Below are positions 1 to 11,236 of a stretch of 64,000 nt of DNA, one piece after another. The notes under the pieces are model-generated. The model saw only the letters and a program-made list of their open reading frames with translations. It was not told the origin of the DNA and ran no database searches. The stretch is from positions 2,480,001 through 2,544,000 of the forward strand of contig LSAX01000001.1 in the NCBI GenBank assembly GCA_001557505.1. Reading direction: 5' to 3'. This DNA is from Reticulascus tulasneorum (Eukaryota > Ascomycota > Sordariomycetes > Glomerellales > Reticulascaceae). Made by a program: the position numbers and the translations under genes. The stretch's first letter is position 1. Each line of letters begins with the position of its first letter.

Positions 1-2110
1 TAAGACCCAATTTACTCTCTCCCTCTCTCTCCGTCTCTCACACACACAAACACACACGCTGCGCTCTTCGCTCTCTCGCTCTCTCGCTCTTCCGTCTCTC
101 TCCACCGACCAGGAGTGGACTGCTTCGTTTGGCATGGGGTGCTCCTTCCTACTAGCTAATTACCTTGCCATGCGCAACCGACCTCTCTGCCCCGGATATC
201 TTCCAAGTTCCCCTCTACACCTAGGTAGCTAGCTACCTACCTCACGTACCTGGCTACCTTGCCAACCCTATGCCTGCCTACCCAAAACACGCCTTAGCCA
301 GACCACATCTAATATCTCTCACTGTTGTGTTACCCCACTTTGTCGTCGGGAATTTGTCAAGGCCCAGCCAGTGTGGGACGATGCGGCTCCATTGGGGGGC
401 AGAAAGGTAGGACAGGGTTCGACAGAACAAGTAAGACAGTTCATTGCCTGCGTTGTCCTCGCTCCCCCTGCCGTTCCTCGTGGAACACTGGAACACAGGA
501 AAAGACCAAAAAAAAAAAGGAAGAGAAGGGGGAAAAAAAAGGACAAGTACTCCAATCCGGTATTGGACTCCACGGCTCTTCCTCTCCTCGTCCCCGGTCC
601 TCTCATGCAGCCGCTATTCCATCCAGGAGTCCCGCCCTCTTCCGCTGGTTTCCTCTGTCTCCTCTCTTTCGCTGGTCCTTCTTCATCCCTCTGTGTCTCT
701 CCCTCCCTTGCCTCTCCTCACCCATTCTCTCTGTCTCTATTTCCGTCTCTCTCTCTTTCTTTCTTGCTGGCCACCCTTTCTTTCTCGCCATGTCGTGTTC
801 GCTGGCTCGCTCTACGTGTGGACACATGGTGGAGGTCGGTTCGAGAGCTGAGGTTGTGCAAGACGGGCACTCCCTTGACCACGTAATTAACTTTAGCCAC
901 AACACTGCAGCAAGATCGGTCAGTTTATGACAATCTTCCCCGCTGCTGCTGCAATTGAAGAGCAAAGAGAGGTCTATGTATAGGTATACCCACCTCTCGC
1001 CCCGTACCCAGAATTAGGTGATACGGGAACACTCATATAGACGCCTCTCACGCGTCGCTCCCCTTCCTCAGAACTTACCTATGTGGCTGGCTTTCATCCT
1101 CGTTCGTTTCTCCTCGTGTGCCCTCCCACCGTCCACTTCATAGCTCTCCTCCCACGGCATAACACATCATACATAACACACACTCACCACCCACCACTCA
1201 TCACCTCAGACAGGCCGCACCCTGCCTCTCATGAACTTACACAAATACTCGTACGTATCTTCGAGACTTCACCTGCCCGACTACCTGGTGTACCCAAGTA
1301 CCCACCTGGCTCCGCCCTGCACAGCTGCCTACTCCCTAAAGCCTCGACCTCTCATCATACCTGCTCCCTTCCCGTATGCAATCACTCGTCCATCCCCATT
1401 TACACACGACCTTGCTCTTTCTGCACTTGCTTGCTTTTGGTCATGCCTTAGCTCTTTTGCCTCATGGGTACTATATGTACACGTCTGTTTGAGGGGACCT
1501 AGCCTGTAATCCATGCCGCATGTGACGCCCTGCGGTACCCGTCATCTCACTGTCACTGTACATTTTTTGAGTTTTTGATATTCTGCTGTCCTTCTCTTCC
1601 CAAGCTTCACCTTTCCTTCTTGCTCTCCGTTTCTCTCCCCTGACAGATCTCAGCTGCCCTCTTCCCGTATCCATGTAGCCAGCCTGACCGTGTAAGTGCA
1701 ACACAGCAATTGCAGAAAGTTATTGGGTAATGAAACCACTTGACCGCTCAGACATCTGCCTCTGCCTCTGCCTCCGGGTCTACTCCTGCTCTTGCTTCTA
1801 GCCACCTCTCCGATGTCTCTTGCCTTACTTGTGCTTTCCGATCGAGTATATTATCTTCAATCATGAGGCCTTTTCCTCACAACAACTACTCTTCTCTCCA
1901 AACTCGATGTTTAAAAGACCATCACCTTCCACCCCTACAACCGCAGCATCTGTTGCGACAGAGTTCACTCGTCTACTTGAATCGAGACACGTGCCCCTCC
2001 TAATATTCCCGAACACTGGGCCTCGTGCAAAGGTTCGTTCAGCCAAGGCTCTATCACCCCCCTTGTCACCTGCTCCCACGTCTAACAAGCCCAATCCTAC
2101 AGCTACTGCA
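1..2110. other. Intergenic / 5' region, pyrimidine-rich
   Basis: No gene was recognised. The plus strand is strikingly C/T-rich in blocks (about 10-115, 590-780, 1100-1330, 1590-1640, 1740-1960), the usual look of fungal promoters and 5' leaders. Several overlapping open frames at 320-970 exist only because these tracts lack stop codons. The right part is probably promoter and leader of the dioxygenase gene starting at 2111. Confidence 0.6.
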
Positions 2111-3507
2111 ATGGCATCCAGCTCCCTTGGACCAGTCATTGGCGCTGCCGCCGCTCCTCTTGTCCGAAATGAGAGCTGCCAGCTCCCCAATGTCGCAGAC
2201 ATTCCCGGATTACCCACTGGCTTCCCAACTACTCTCGACACCGAAATGGCCTGGACGGGCCTGCAATTCCTCAAGGAATCCCAGTACATCTACTGCTTGA
2301 CCAAAGCCGAGCTCGAGGAGCTGGATTCTGCCCTCCAGCACTTCAAAGGTATAGCATGAACCTCAAACCACCAATGCGTCTCTGACTCTTTCTCTCGCAG
2401 CTCTGGGTTTAGATGGCGATCTTGTTACCCGTGAAAATTTTCCCCTCCCAACCCTCGGCGAGAGACTCACCCATGTCAGTCGAGACATCCACCACGGTAA
2501 AGGATTCGGTGTGATTCGGGGTTTAAACCCGCAGAAGTACATCGTTGAGGATCTCACGCTCCTCTACCTTGGCATCCAGGGGTACGTCGCCAATCGCTTT
2601 GGACGGCAGGACAAGAGGGGCAACATGCTCGGTACTTCTCTAGCTCCCTCCTTAGCTCGCACACATGTCTAATCCGTGCCGCAGTCCACATCGTGGCCGA
2701 TAGTGCTACCGCGAGCAAGGCGGAACATCATCGACACTCTACATCCTCTATTGTGGGCTATTCCCTCCCCAGAAGGCACAGACAGGACTGGCACTGACCT
2801 ACTCGTAGAGTTTCCATACCGAAGAGTCGGGGGATCTTGTCAGCTGGTTGACCAGGAGCACTGCAGTAGCTGGCGGTAAATGCATTATCGCGTCAACCCA
2901 CACGGTGTACAACGTCCTGGCAGCCAGCCGCCCCGACATTATTCGTACCTTGGCCCGCTCGGATTGGCCATTTGCTCTGTAAGTATTCGGTCCCAAGGCA
3001 AAGACTTTTAGAGCTGCTTTTAGATCCAAGCTAGGAGACCTGCTAATGCACTACCCCGCCAGCCCACGCTTTCAATGCCGACCAATCCTGTTTCATCATC
3101 AATCCAACATCTTGATGAGCTTTGGTCGCACTCCCCTGATGGGGAACAGTGTCCATCCCCGTCCCGCGCACCTTCCAGCCTTGACGGCCCGTCAGATCGA
3201 GGCCTTGGACGCGATCGAAGCGATCGCCCAGGCAACTCAAATGGAGATCCAGACTAAAGCCGGAGATATCCACTTCGTCAACAATCTGACGGTTCTCCAT
3301 CGCCGGGAAGCCTTCGTCAACGGATATGGGCCGAAGGAGAAACGACATCTAGTGCGAATGAGACTCCGCAACGACGAGTTGGGCTGGCCAATTCCCGATG
3401 AGCTGAAGCAAGAGTGGTTTAACGCTTTCGAGAAGCCTGCCGATCGCGTCTGGCACCTGGAACCCATGCCAGACGCATTCTTTCCTCTCAGAAAATATCC
3501 CAACTAA
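2111..3507 (+). CDS. TauD/TfdA-family Fe(II)/2-oxoglutarate dioxygenase
   Basis: Predicted exons are 2111-2348, 2401-2631, 2685-2752, 2809-2978 and 3063-3507, giving 383 aa with consistent phases. The family uses Fe(II), 2-oxoglutarate and O2 to hydroxylate small substrates; TauD itself releases sulfite from taurine, but the substrate here cannot be read. The iron-binding HxD/E motif is HTE at residues 182-184, the distal His is about H315 in VLHRREAF, and the 2-oxoglutarate Arg is in RHLVRMRLR (about 334-336). The intron 2753-2808 has a weak donor (GTGGGC) but a good branch site (CTGAC) and TAG acceptor; without it the frame hits a stop just before the HTE motif. The start at 2111 was chosen because the conserved region begins shortly after it. 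In-frame ATGs lie further upstream (for example near 1910), so the N-terminus is uncertain. A cytosolic or peroxisomal enzyme is expected; no signal peptide is seen. Confidence 0.85.
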
Positions 3508-3783
3508 ACCAGCTGGCAGATGTAGCTTCGGCGTCGTGTCTCACTCAGCACGAGCGTTCAGACGGGTATATTGCCGCAGTACCAAGTCACGAGGGATATC
3601 CGAGTGAGTAAGAATCGGTCCGGGGGAAGGGAAAAATGCGGCGTCTCGGTTTGCATTTCGTGGACTGGCATACAAGGAACCTAAGGGACCATGGACTTGC
3701 ATGAAAGCGCGGGGCTACTCTGCATTGTCTATTGTGTTTTGCTTCTTCCTATGGCACTTCAGCTAATTTTGTCTTCTTTTGCG

Positions 3784-3789
3784 AATAAA
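3784..3789 (+). terminator. Possible polyadenylation signal of the dioxygenase gene
   Basis: An AATAAA hexamer lies about 277 bases after the stop codon at 3507, in a locally A/T-rich patch. The position fits a fungal 3' UTR, but the hexamer is only loosely required in fungi, so this is a suggestion. Confidence 0.35.
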
Positions 3790-5182
3790 AAGTTAATTCC
3801 TCTTCTGACTGCCGATTCCCTCCTGTGGAGATTTCTTGTCACGACTTGTTGAATCCTTCCAGCCACAACGGCCCAGCAACTAGGGCCATGCATGTCAGAT
3901 GAAGAATCGCGAGACGCGGCCTGCAATAGAAAGGTGATTTATGTGTCGACCCATCATTCGAGCTTAGTCGATGAAGATCAATGCCAGAAACGGAGGGCAG
4001 TCGTTGGCTGGGCAGTAAGAGACTGAGCAGCTCGAGGGGACATATACCCGCATGCTGGCGGGTTTGCGCATCCGCATGCATAGTCGAAAACACCCACCAC
4101 AGATCATACGACCGTGGTGTTGGATCTCCGCGTCGTGTTGCACACTAAAGCCGACCGTCGCAGTCCCAAACCCGGAGGCAGCGTCCGTAGCATGTCTTAC
4201 TTGCAGTATGGCTTTCCATATTGCAAGGGTGGGGAGGATGATGGCCATGTTTTCTGCACGCAAGCGACATTCTGGCCGAGTCTGCAACATGCTGCATATC
4301 GTAGGACTCCACACAAGCGCAGCTGGTCTTAAAGGCTGCAGGGAAGAGAATTTGGGAAATGGGGAAGACGCCCAAGCATTCCGATACGCCCGCGTCCAAG
4401 GCGTCATTGCGGCGCACGGCATGCTCACCGATCGATGGCAAGCCGCAGCGGGCGTACTGCCCATTTTCTGACCGGCTGCGCGGTGGTGGGTACGAGCAGG
4501 TGCCGGTCCAGGCTGAGGGCCTGCTGTCACCAGGGCCCGCCGAGACAAACAAACTTTTTGCTCCCCGATAAAACGAGATTGGCGAAGACACAAGCCATCT
4601 CATCTGTCGTGAAACCTACGGGGGAGATCTGATAAGTGATGGGCTACGTGGACTGCATGGGGGGGTGGCTTTGCGCCAGGTGGTGAGAAGAGTTTACGGG
4701 AAGCCGGTGGGGAACAACATGGGCAAAACTTTAGTGTATACCAACCAGCCAAGGTTGGTGGGCACTATAGTCAGCTTAATGCGATGAGATTGGTGAAAGG
4801 GCATTCCAAGGAGATGCCAGGTTCATCAGCCCTGCATAACCAAGTTCAAAACAACCCCATTCATTCCCTCGTCAAGCGAGTCCTCCTCAGCTCATCTCCT
4901 CATGCCGAGGGACTAGACCAAAGTCGTCGCTCCTAGGTACAACCCGATGTCGGGCTGCCGTGATATCTATCGCTCGCTTCTGACGGACAGGCAGCAGGAG
5001 AGCCGGCCGCCCACCACCGTTCTCGTAAAAACAAAGCCCCTGGTGCCTGGGCCGAGTTGTGATACTTGCAGAGTTTCTCCAAGTGAGAAATGACTACACC
5101 ACTGTTGCCAAGAGGAACCACTGTGACTGGCGTCAATGATTTACATCTCAACAGTTGAGAGGCGGGAGAGGGGGAAGCAGAA

Positions 5183-5196
5183 GGGGGGGGGGGGGG
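5183..5196. repeat. Poly-G run
   Basis: Fourteen consecutive G on the plus strand. It is a homopolymer likely to vary between strains and prone to sequencing error. Confidence 0.9.
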
Positions 5197-5522
5197 AGGG
5201 CTCTGGTTCTGCGTGGATCGAACGTGCTTGTCACCGCCACCGCCCGGAGCTGAAGAATCCGAACGAACTTGTGTCTCACTTTGTTGAATTCTGATTTTCG
5301 ATAGCTTCCGTGACGCGCATGGAGGCCATCTAGAGATTGACGGCAGAAGAGGCGCAAAGGGAAAAAAAAGGAAAAAAAGAAGGAAAAATAAAAAGGAAAA
5401 ATAAAAGGAAGCCGTACAGTCTGAAGAGTGTATGCCACAACTCGTCTTAAACTCTAAAAACCCAAAGTTAGAACTGTGTCCAACCCCGCCTTTTCTGGCT
5501 GGGCCCGGTGTTAACGCCGGGT

Positions 5523-5528
5523 CACGTG
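5523..5528. promoter_or_regulatory. CACGTG box upstream of the phytase-type gene
   Basis: A perfect palindromic CACGTG lies 482 bases before the ATG at 6010. This is the core bound by bHLH factors such as Pho4/NUC-1, which activate phosphatase genes under phosphate starvation in fungi. A single copy in half a kilobase can occur by chance, so regulation is inferred only. Confidence 0.3.
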
Positions 5529-6009
5529 AAGTACAGTGCTCCGATGCGATCGGCACTGCCTAACAGCCACCGCGCCGTGACAATTGCTGCATGAAAGCGC
5601 AAAGCCTAAATCCTTCGCCATTTTTACCTTTTTTGTTTCCCTCCATCCAAAACGCAATCCGCCCAAACGTTCTGCCACGCCCTGCGCCGCCCACAAGCCG
5701 ATCTTTCAGATATCATGGCCTGGCCTAGACACTATCAGCACTTTTGAGGAAAAAAAGCAAATCCCGGGCGCCCGATAGTAGCTCGGCCAAGCTTTGCGGG
5801 CGCGACGATTCGGTCGGTGAAAATGAGCCACGGTGCCTAGCATTTTCCCTGACTACCATTTTGCTTGCTCCCCCCCTATCGGATGTGACCCTGCCTGGCC
5901 CTCGACCGAGTAGTGTGCCACTAGTCATCCCGTGTCGCAGCCCAATTGCACATCCGCAGAAGTTTGTACCGAACCTGGGCTTTCCTTTTCCTCCCACCTT
6001 GTCCAGACC

Positions 6010-8404
6010 ATGGCAGCTCACCAAGCCGCCAAACACTCCCGTGCCGGGTCGGGCTACCGGCTCGTGGCGGACCAGTCCCAGCCCGGCCCCGTCGGCGATG
6101 ACCTTGACAAGCCCCTCCCTAGCGAGAAGCCGCTGCCGAGCCTCCCGGCCTCGGTGCTCCACGGACGGCGGCGCGCTGTCGTGGCGTTCTTCCTCGGTCT
6201 CCTCGGCTGCGGGTTAGCCGTCGCCGTCCTCAAAATCGCGTGGGACAACGGGGGCATCCGGCACGGACCCACTATCCCGGGCTTGGCCAGCACGAACTCA
6301 TGTCCCTGCCGACCGGAGGACGTGCCGCAGCATTTCCAGACGACCCCGGAGTTGTGGCCCGGGCCAACGGCCACCGGACGGGCACCATTCCTGGCGCAGA
6401 CGAGGGTTGTTCCGACCGGGAGCTTCGTGCCGAACCAGCCGTTACAGACAGCCATTCCGATCGAGGGGATGGGCCAGGCGAATGAGAGCATCTTCAAGAT
6501 GATGGGGTGCGTGGAATTCAGTTGTTGCCGTGACGAGAAGTCGTCGCTGATTTTGTCTACAGCTACTTATCGCCATATCAACCGTCTCCTGGATTTGGGG
6601 TGGATGAATATCCGTTACCCGACGGTGCTGAGATTGTTCAGGTGCAGGTGCGTCCGCTAGTTACATACCTCGCCAGGGTCTTCGACCGAAGAGGGTATGA
6701 ACTTGGCTGTATTGACGCGTACCGTAGATGTTGTCTCGCCACGGATCTCGATACCCGACCACTGGATCCAATGTCTTTGATCTGGGCAAGAAGCTTGCGG
6801 ACGCCGCAGGGAAGTTCAAGTCTAAGGGTGCCTTGGAGTTCCTAAATGATTGGAAGTATCAACTTGGAGCAGAAATCCTCGTGCCTAAAGGTAAGCCTGG
6901 CTTGAGTATCTTGCCGTGCGTGGTCAGTGTTAACATGCTTGTGTCTAGGCCGATCCGAACTCTTTGATTCTGGTAAGTGTCTGTCTATGGATACCCCCTC
7001 AGAACTCTCCGTGCTCTGTATTACTTTGCTGTGTACCACCGCAAGCCGTTTGCTGACGCATCTGTATGAAGGAATTCTGCACTCGTACATGTACTCTCAG
7101 CTCTATAATCCCAATAGCAAAATCATCGTTCGAACAACGGTAGGCGTGACTTCTCGCCCCCCTCCAAGGTAGAGGCTGACTGTCATAAGACACAAGACAG
7201 GATGCTCAAGTCTGCCGAGTATTTCCTAGCCGGGTTCTTTGGACTAGAATGGTGAGCTGATCCGCCCTGGTTCCGGCGTAGTATATGGGTATATGGCATC
7301 TAACATTGGTTTAGGACGAACAATGCCACCATTGAGGTGATTATTGAAGAAGCGAAGTTCAACAATTCGCTGGCTGGATACATGAACTGTCCCAATGCTC
7401 AGAAGGAGAGAGGCGGCACGAAGGCGATGAACATCTGGATGAGTAACTACTTGACAAATGGTAACGTCGCACATACCCCATCGGTGGTACACCCGACTGA
7501 CTTGACAATAGCAACGTCTCGCCTGCAAGATATGATAGAAGGCTTTGACTGGACCATAGATGATACGTACGCGGCTCAGACAATGTGTCCCTATGAGACG
7601 GTAGGTGTCGATGTCGAGGAACCCTGGTTGTCGGAAACTGACCTGGATTAGGTTGCATACGGGTTCAGCCGTTTCTGTGATTTGTTCAATTACGAAGAGT
7701 GGATCGGCTTCTCTTACTCTGTTGATCTTGCCTTTGCGGGCAACAACGCTTTTCAGAATCCCACAGGGGTAAGCCTTCAACGACGATGTGGTCGTTCAAT
7801 TACACGATAATGCCTACCGAGCTAACTTGACGTGTGCCAGCGTGCCGTAGGGATTGGGTACCAGCAAGAAGTCATTGCTAGACTCAAGAATCACACATTG
7901 GGGTACTCGGGGTCGCAGATCAACGTCACCTTGGACAGCACCACGGACACGTTCCCTTTGAACCAAACACTCTACTTCGATTTTTCTCATGACACCAATA
8001 TCGCGTCCATCTTGACGGCCTTTGGGTTGAAGCAGTTCTCCCAGTTCCTTCAACCAACAGCGTATCCCGGACCCCACAACTTCACAGTCTCTCATATTAC
8101 CCCCTTCGGCGCGCGTCTGGATATGGAGGTCATCCAAGCCCCGAAACCAATTGCTGCCGACCGGTCGGGCTACCTTGCTGGAAGCAAGACGAAGTACATA
8201 CACTTTGTGCTCAACCAACGGACTCTCCCTCTCGGGGCAAGCTTCGAAGAGTGTGATGCTGGCAGATTAGATGGCTGGTGCGAGTTGGACACGTTCTTGA
8301 AGGTGCAAGAGGCCATGACCGGATTGGCCAACTACGACCACGCCTGCCATGGCAGGTATGAGAGCCTCGAATACGGAATAGTGTACGATGGGAGACCCAT
8401 GTAA
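6010..8404 (+). CDS. Histidine acid phosphatase (phytase type), membrane-anchored
   Basis: Ten predicted exons: 6010-6506, 6563-6647, 6728-6890, 6949-6972, 7072-7139, 7190-7251, 7315-7460, 7512-7600, 7652-7768, 7841-8404, giving 604 aa with all phases consistent. The enzyme removes phosphate from phytate or other phosphomonoesters through a phosphohistidine. The catalytic RHGxRxP motif is RHGSRYP at 198-204 (nucleophile H199), and the proton-donor HD pair is H467-D468 in FSHDTN. Instead of a cleavable secretion signal there is a basic cytosolic stretch and one hydrophobic segment at about 56-77, so it looks like a type II membrane protein with the catalytic domain outside or in the secretory lumen. 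The lumenal part carries several N-x-S/T sites. Exon 4 is a 24-nt microexon. Many fungal phytases have one or two introns, so this architecture is unusually split. Substrate preference is not determined. Confidence 0.92.
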
Positions 8405-9995
8405 GTGTGATGATAGTGTGTGTATCTTTAGCTCGGCCGACACATAGTTAGACGGAGGTGTTCATAGACAACAGCAATCTTTAATTGGGGGGTTGGCCCT
8501 CGGTGGTGGGCACGATTTCAACCTTGCATACAGATAAAGAAGCATCCTGGTCCCCCCCATGCGCGAGTCCCAGATATTTGGGTACACCCTCAGGCTTGGT
8601 TGGCCACACCACCAGCATCCGTCGACCAGGTTCTGTGTGGCCATGGATCTGATTGAGCTTAGCGGCTCAAGTCCCCTCTTCCGTGATAAGGGTGATGGAT
8701 CATGTGCAAGAACTAGCCAACACAATATCACCCTCGATTTTCGAGTTCCCTTACCGAGAGATGTCTGTAATCAGTCTTGATGCCTGGTCCGTGTCCAAGG
8801 CCGGCCCCATCATTCAAGTCAAATCCGTGAAGTCCAGCCCTTATGGGACCCAAAACGCAGACGAATTATGGTAGGCGGTTCATTTTATTGGCCCCGCTTC
8901 CTGTTGTGGGAGGGACTTTGCTAAAGAAAGTCCGGGAAGAGGAATGTTGGGCGTAGAGAAATGTCTCTAATTATGTGATGCACATGGGATTGATCCTAAG
9001 ATCTGAGACGATTTGTTCAGTAACAATAGATTGACGCAACATGGATTTAGATAAAATGATGCAATGCATTGAGAGGTGGGATGGGAAGCCGTGCAGGATC
9101 TAGAGCCCGAGCTGCGTCTAAGTGGAATACATCTAGAGTTCTATCACTGAGCTGACGGGGAGAAGGGGGGACCGGACAGTCGCATACGACGCACAAACAA
9201 GCTTCAAAGTCCCGAAACGGAGGCTCAGCCTCGCCGTCCAGCGTACGTCGCACATGAGGCTCCCTGGGGGCTTCGAGTTCGCGTTACGTGATGTTGACGT
9301 GATAAGTAGCTGGGCGCCCGGAGGTCTGGTGGGTTTTTTGCGTGGTGGCCCCCCGACTCACGCCCCCCTTTCCCGCGTAATGCCAAGGGCAGTTGCGCCC
9401 GCAAAGAGCGGAGAACGGCAGCGGACGAGCAAATGGCAGCGCAACCCGCCCTGGAAGAAGGGCCCCAAGATCGCGGGAGCTCCCTAACCCTGGGTCTCCT
9501 TCTTCCATTTCTAGTGGTACCTGGTGTCAAATGTGTCAATTAAGCCTTGCAGGAACACCAGATCTGGGGAAGATCGGGGACGTGATGGCGGGCCCGTTTA
9601 GACGCAGCCCCAGATCCTCGGGCGACAGTGCCGTGCGGGATGCATATCCACACGCGCGGGTTCGGGGCTTATTTTTCTGGTATTTGCTGGGTTTCCTTGG
9701 TGTTGAGGTTCCAGCGGCCGAACGACCGGGGCGGCCAAGACTTTTTCCTTGACGTATGTCCCTCCCCCCCTTCTCTCCTCTCCTCGGACAAACTTGTGAA
9801 CGGGGGCAATTGTGCGCTCTCCGTTTATGCAATGCTTTTTGTGCAAAAAGGGTTGGCCGCCCTGTGTTTCCGTTACTCATCGTTGCTAATGCTGTTTCGT
9901 GAAGGTACCTACGTACCGGAGAGTAGCGTGGCCAGTCACAGTCGCAAGTCTTATCGCGGCCACCTCGGCAAGGAGGGGGGGGAAGGGAAAAAAGA

Positions 9996-10023
9996 AACAC
10001 ACACACACGCACACGACACACAC
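9996..10023. repeat. CA-rich microsatellite
   Basis: An imperfect (CA)n tract with interruptions (GC, GA) in intergenic DNA. Confidence 0.8.
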
Positions 10024-10165
10024 CATCATGTCCACGCACACGACCAAAAAACACGAAGCTCATACCTGCCTTCCCCGGGCAACCCTGGATGAAATGACTC
10101 AAGCAGGGATCAGGGGGACCGCAGTCTTTTTAGCCGCTCCATCTTGCATTTCATCTCGGAGAGCT

Positions 10166-10176
10166 GGGGGGGGGGG
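10166..10176. repeat. Poly-G run
   Basis: Eleven consecutive G on the plus strand in the convergent intergenic region. Confidence 0.85.
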
Positions 10177-10442
10177 AGGGTGGGGAGCTGAGCTGACGCT
10201 GGCATGTGCCAGGGCCCCAGAGAAACAAGGAATGGGGAGACAAGGAAAACTAGGATACGGGGTGGAAGCCTATGAAACAAGCTGTATGTATGTATGTTCA
10301 GCAATGTACGCAACGGGTGGATATTCACCACACCGCGAGGGCATCATCGGCTGTCCCGGGGAGTGTTCTCCCCCTTATCGCTCGAATCAAATTTACCAGC
10401 GCAAGGAACGGTGACTAACTACCTTACCTTACTCTCTCCAAG

Positions 10443-10476
10443 ACCCGAGCAAAAAAAGTACCCGAGCAAAAAAAGT
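10443..10476. repeat. 17-bp tandem duplication
   Basis: The unit ACCCGAGCAAAAAAAGT occurs twice head to tail with no mismatch. It is probably a recent slippage duplication in non-coding DNA. Confidence 0.95.
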
Positions 10477-11236
10477 ATCCGATGCCTAGGACGTATGGAA
10501 AGGAGGAGCAGGCGGCCGACAGAATTGCTCCCCCTTCCTTTCTTCTCCCACAAGGTCGATCTTCTAATTTAAATCAAGCGCGGGTGCAACATACATACGC
10601 TAGCTACCTACACTACCCAACCCATGTCGCGGAATTAGCGACGCCAAGAGAGGGGCCTGGTCACCATTCCGTCCCCCGATCAAAGGCATCCCCCCCCACC
10701 CCCCAGCAGACTTGCCAAGATATGCGTTGTTTTTCGGCCCATGCGATAAGGGCTGAGACAGAGTGGTCTCATAGTCTGCCCCGAAATTGGAGAATTTGGG
10801 GGTCACCTCTGGCAAACTGAGGGGGAGAGATGGAACGCTTCGGTGTTCTTTGATGCCGGTGTAGGTGTTGGGTCATGGGAGATGCGGTCGTGCACTGGAA
10901 GGATTGTAGTGCGGATACTCTCATCAGAGGACTGGTAAGGCTTACATGGAGAGAATCGAGAGAAAGACGCCCATGATTTTAAAGCAGAAATATATGTAGT
11001 TCGAATTGAATAGAATTGTCTTTTTTGGCATGCAAAATACGAGATATGGGGTATTAATACAATCAGCGTTCTGCAATGCTCGCTCCCCAGGGGATATCCA
11101 AACACTCCATTCAATCCATTGTAAATCCCATGTCCACAGCAATAGACCCCTGAATCCTGTAGAGAAACGCCTCTCGCCCCCTTCCCTCTGCCAACATCAA
11201 AGCACGCACAGTCTCAAAGAACAGAAGGGCCTACAT

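Larger units (their letters stand above)
3508..6009. other. Intergenic; no gene recognised
   Basis: It holds the 3' end of the dioxygenase gene and the upstream region of the phosphatase gene. Open frames of up to 209 codons overlap on both strands at 3964-4603, but they match no family I know and shadow one another. A run of 14 G at 5183-5196, an A-rich block at 5360-5410 and a CACGTG at 5523-5528 are the visible non-coding landmarks. Confidence 0.55.
8405..11236. other. Convergent intergenic region; no gene recognised
   Basis: It lies between the 3' ends of the phosphatase (+) and ammonium transporter (-) genes. Short open frames (8653-8874, 9393-9752, 9899-10414, 9536-10102 on minus) resemble no known family. 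Simple repeats are present: a CA-rich tract at 9996-10023, 11 G at 10166-10176 and a 17-bp tandem duplication at 10443-10476. Confidence 0.55.

Noticed and set aside
325..965. Overlapping open frames of up to 201 codons on both strands
   Set aside because: They lie in a C/T-rich tract with few stop codons, overlap in several frames and have low-complexity Ser/Leu/Pro composition.
3964..4603. 209-codon minus frame overlapped by 152-codon minus and 139-codon plus frames
   Set aside because: No recognisable motif, and three frames open together point to composition rather than coding.
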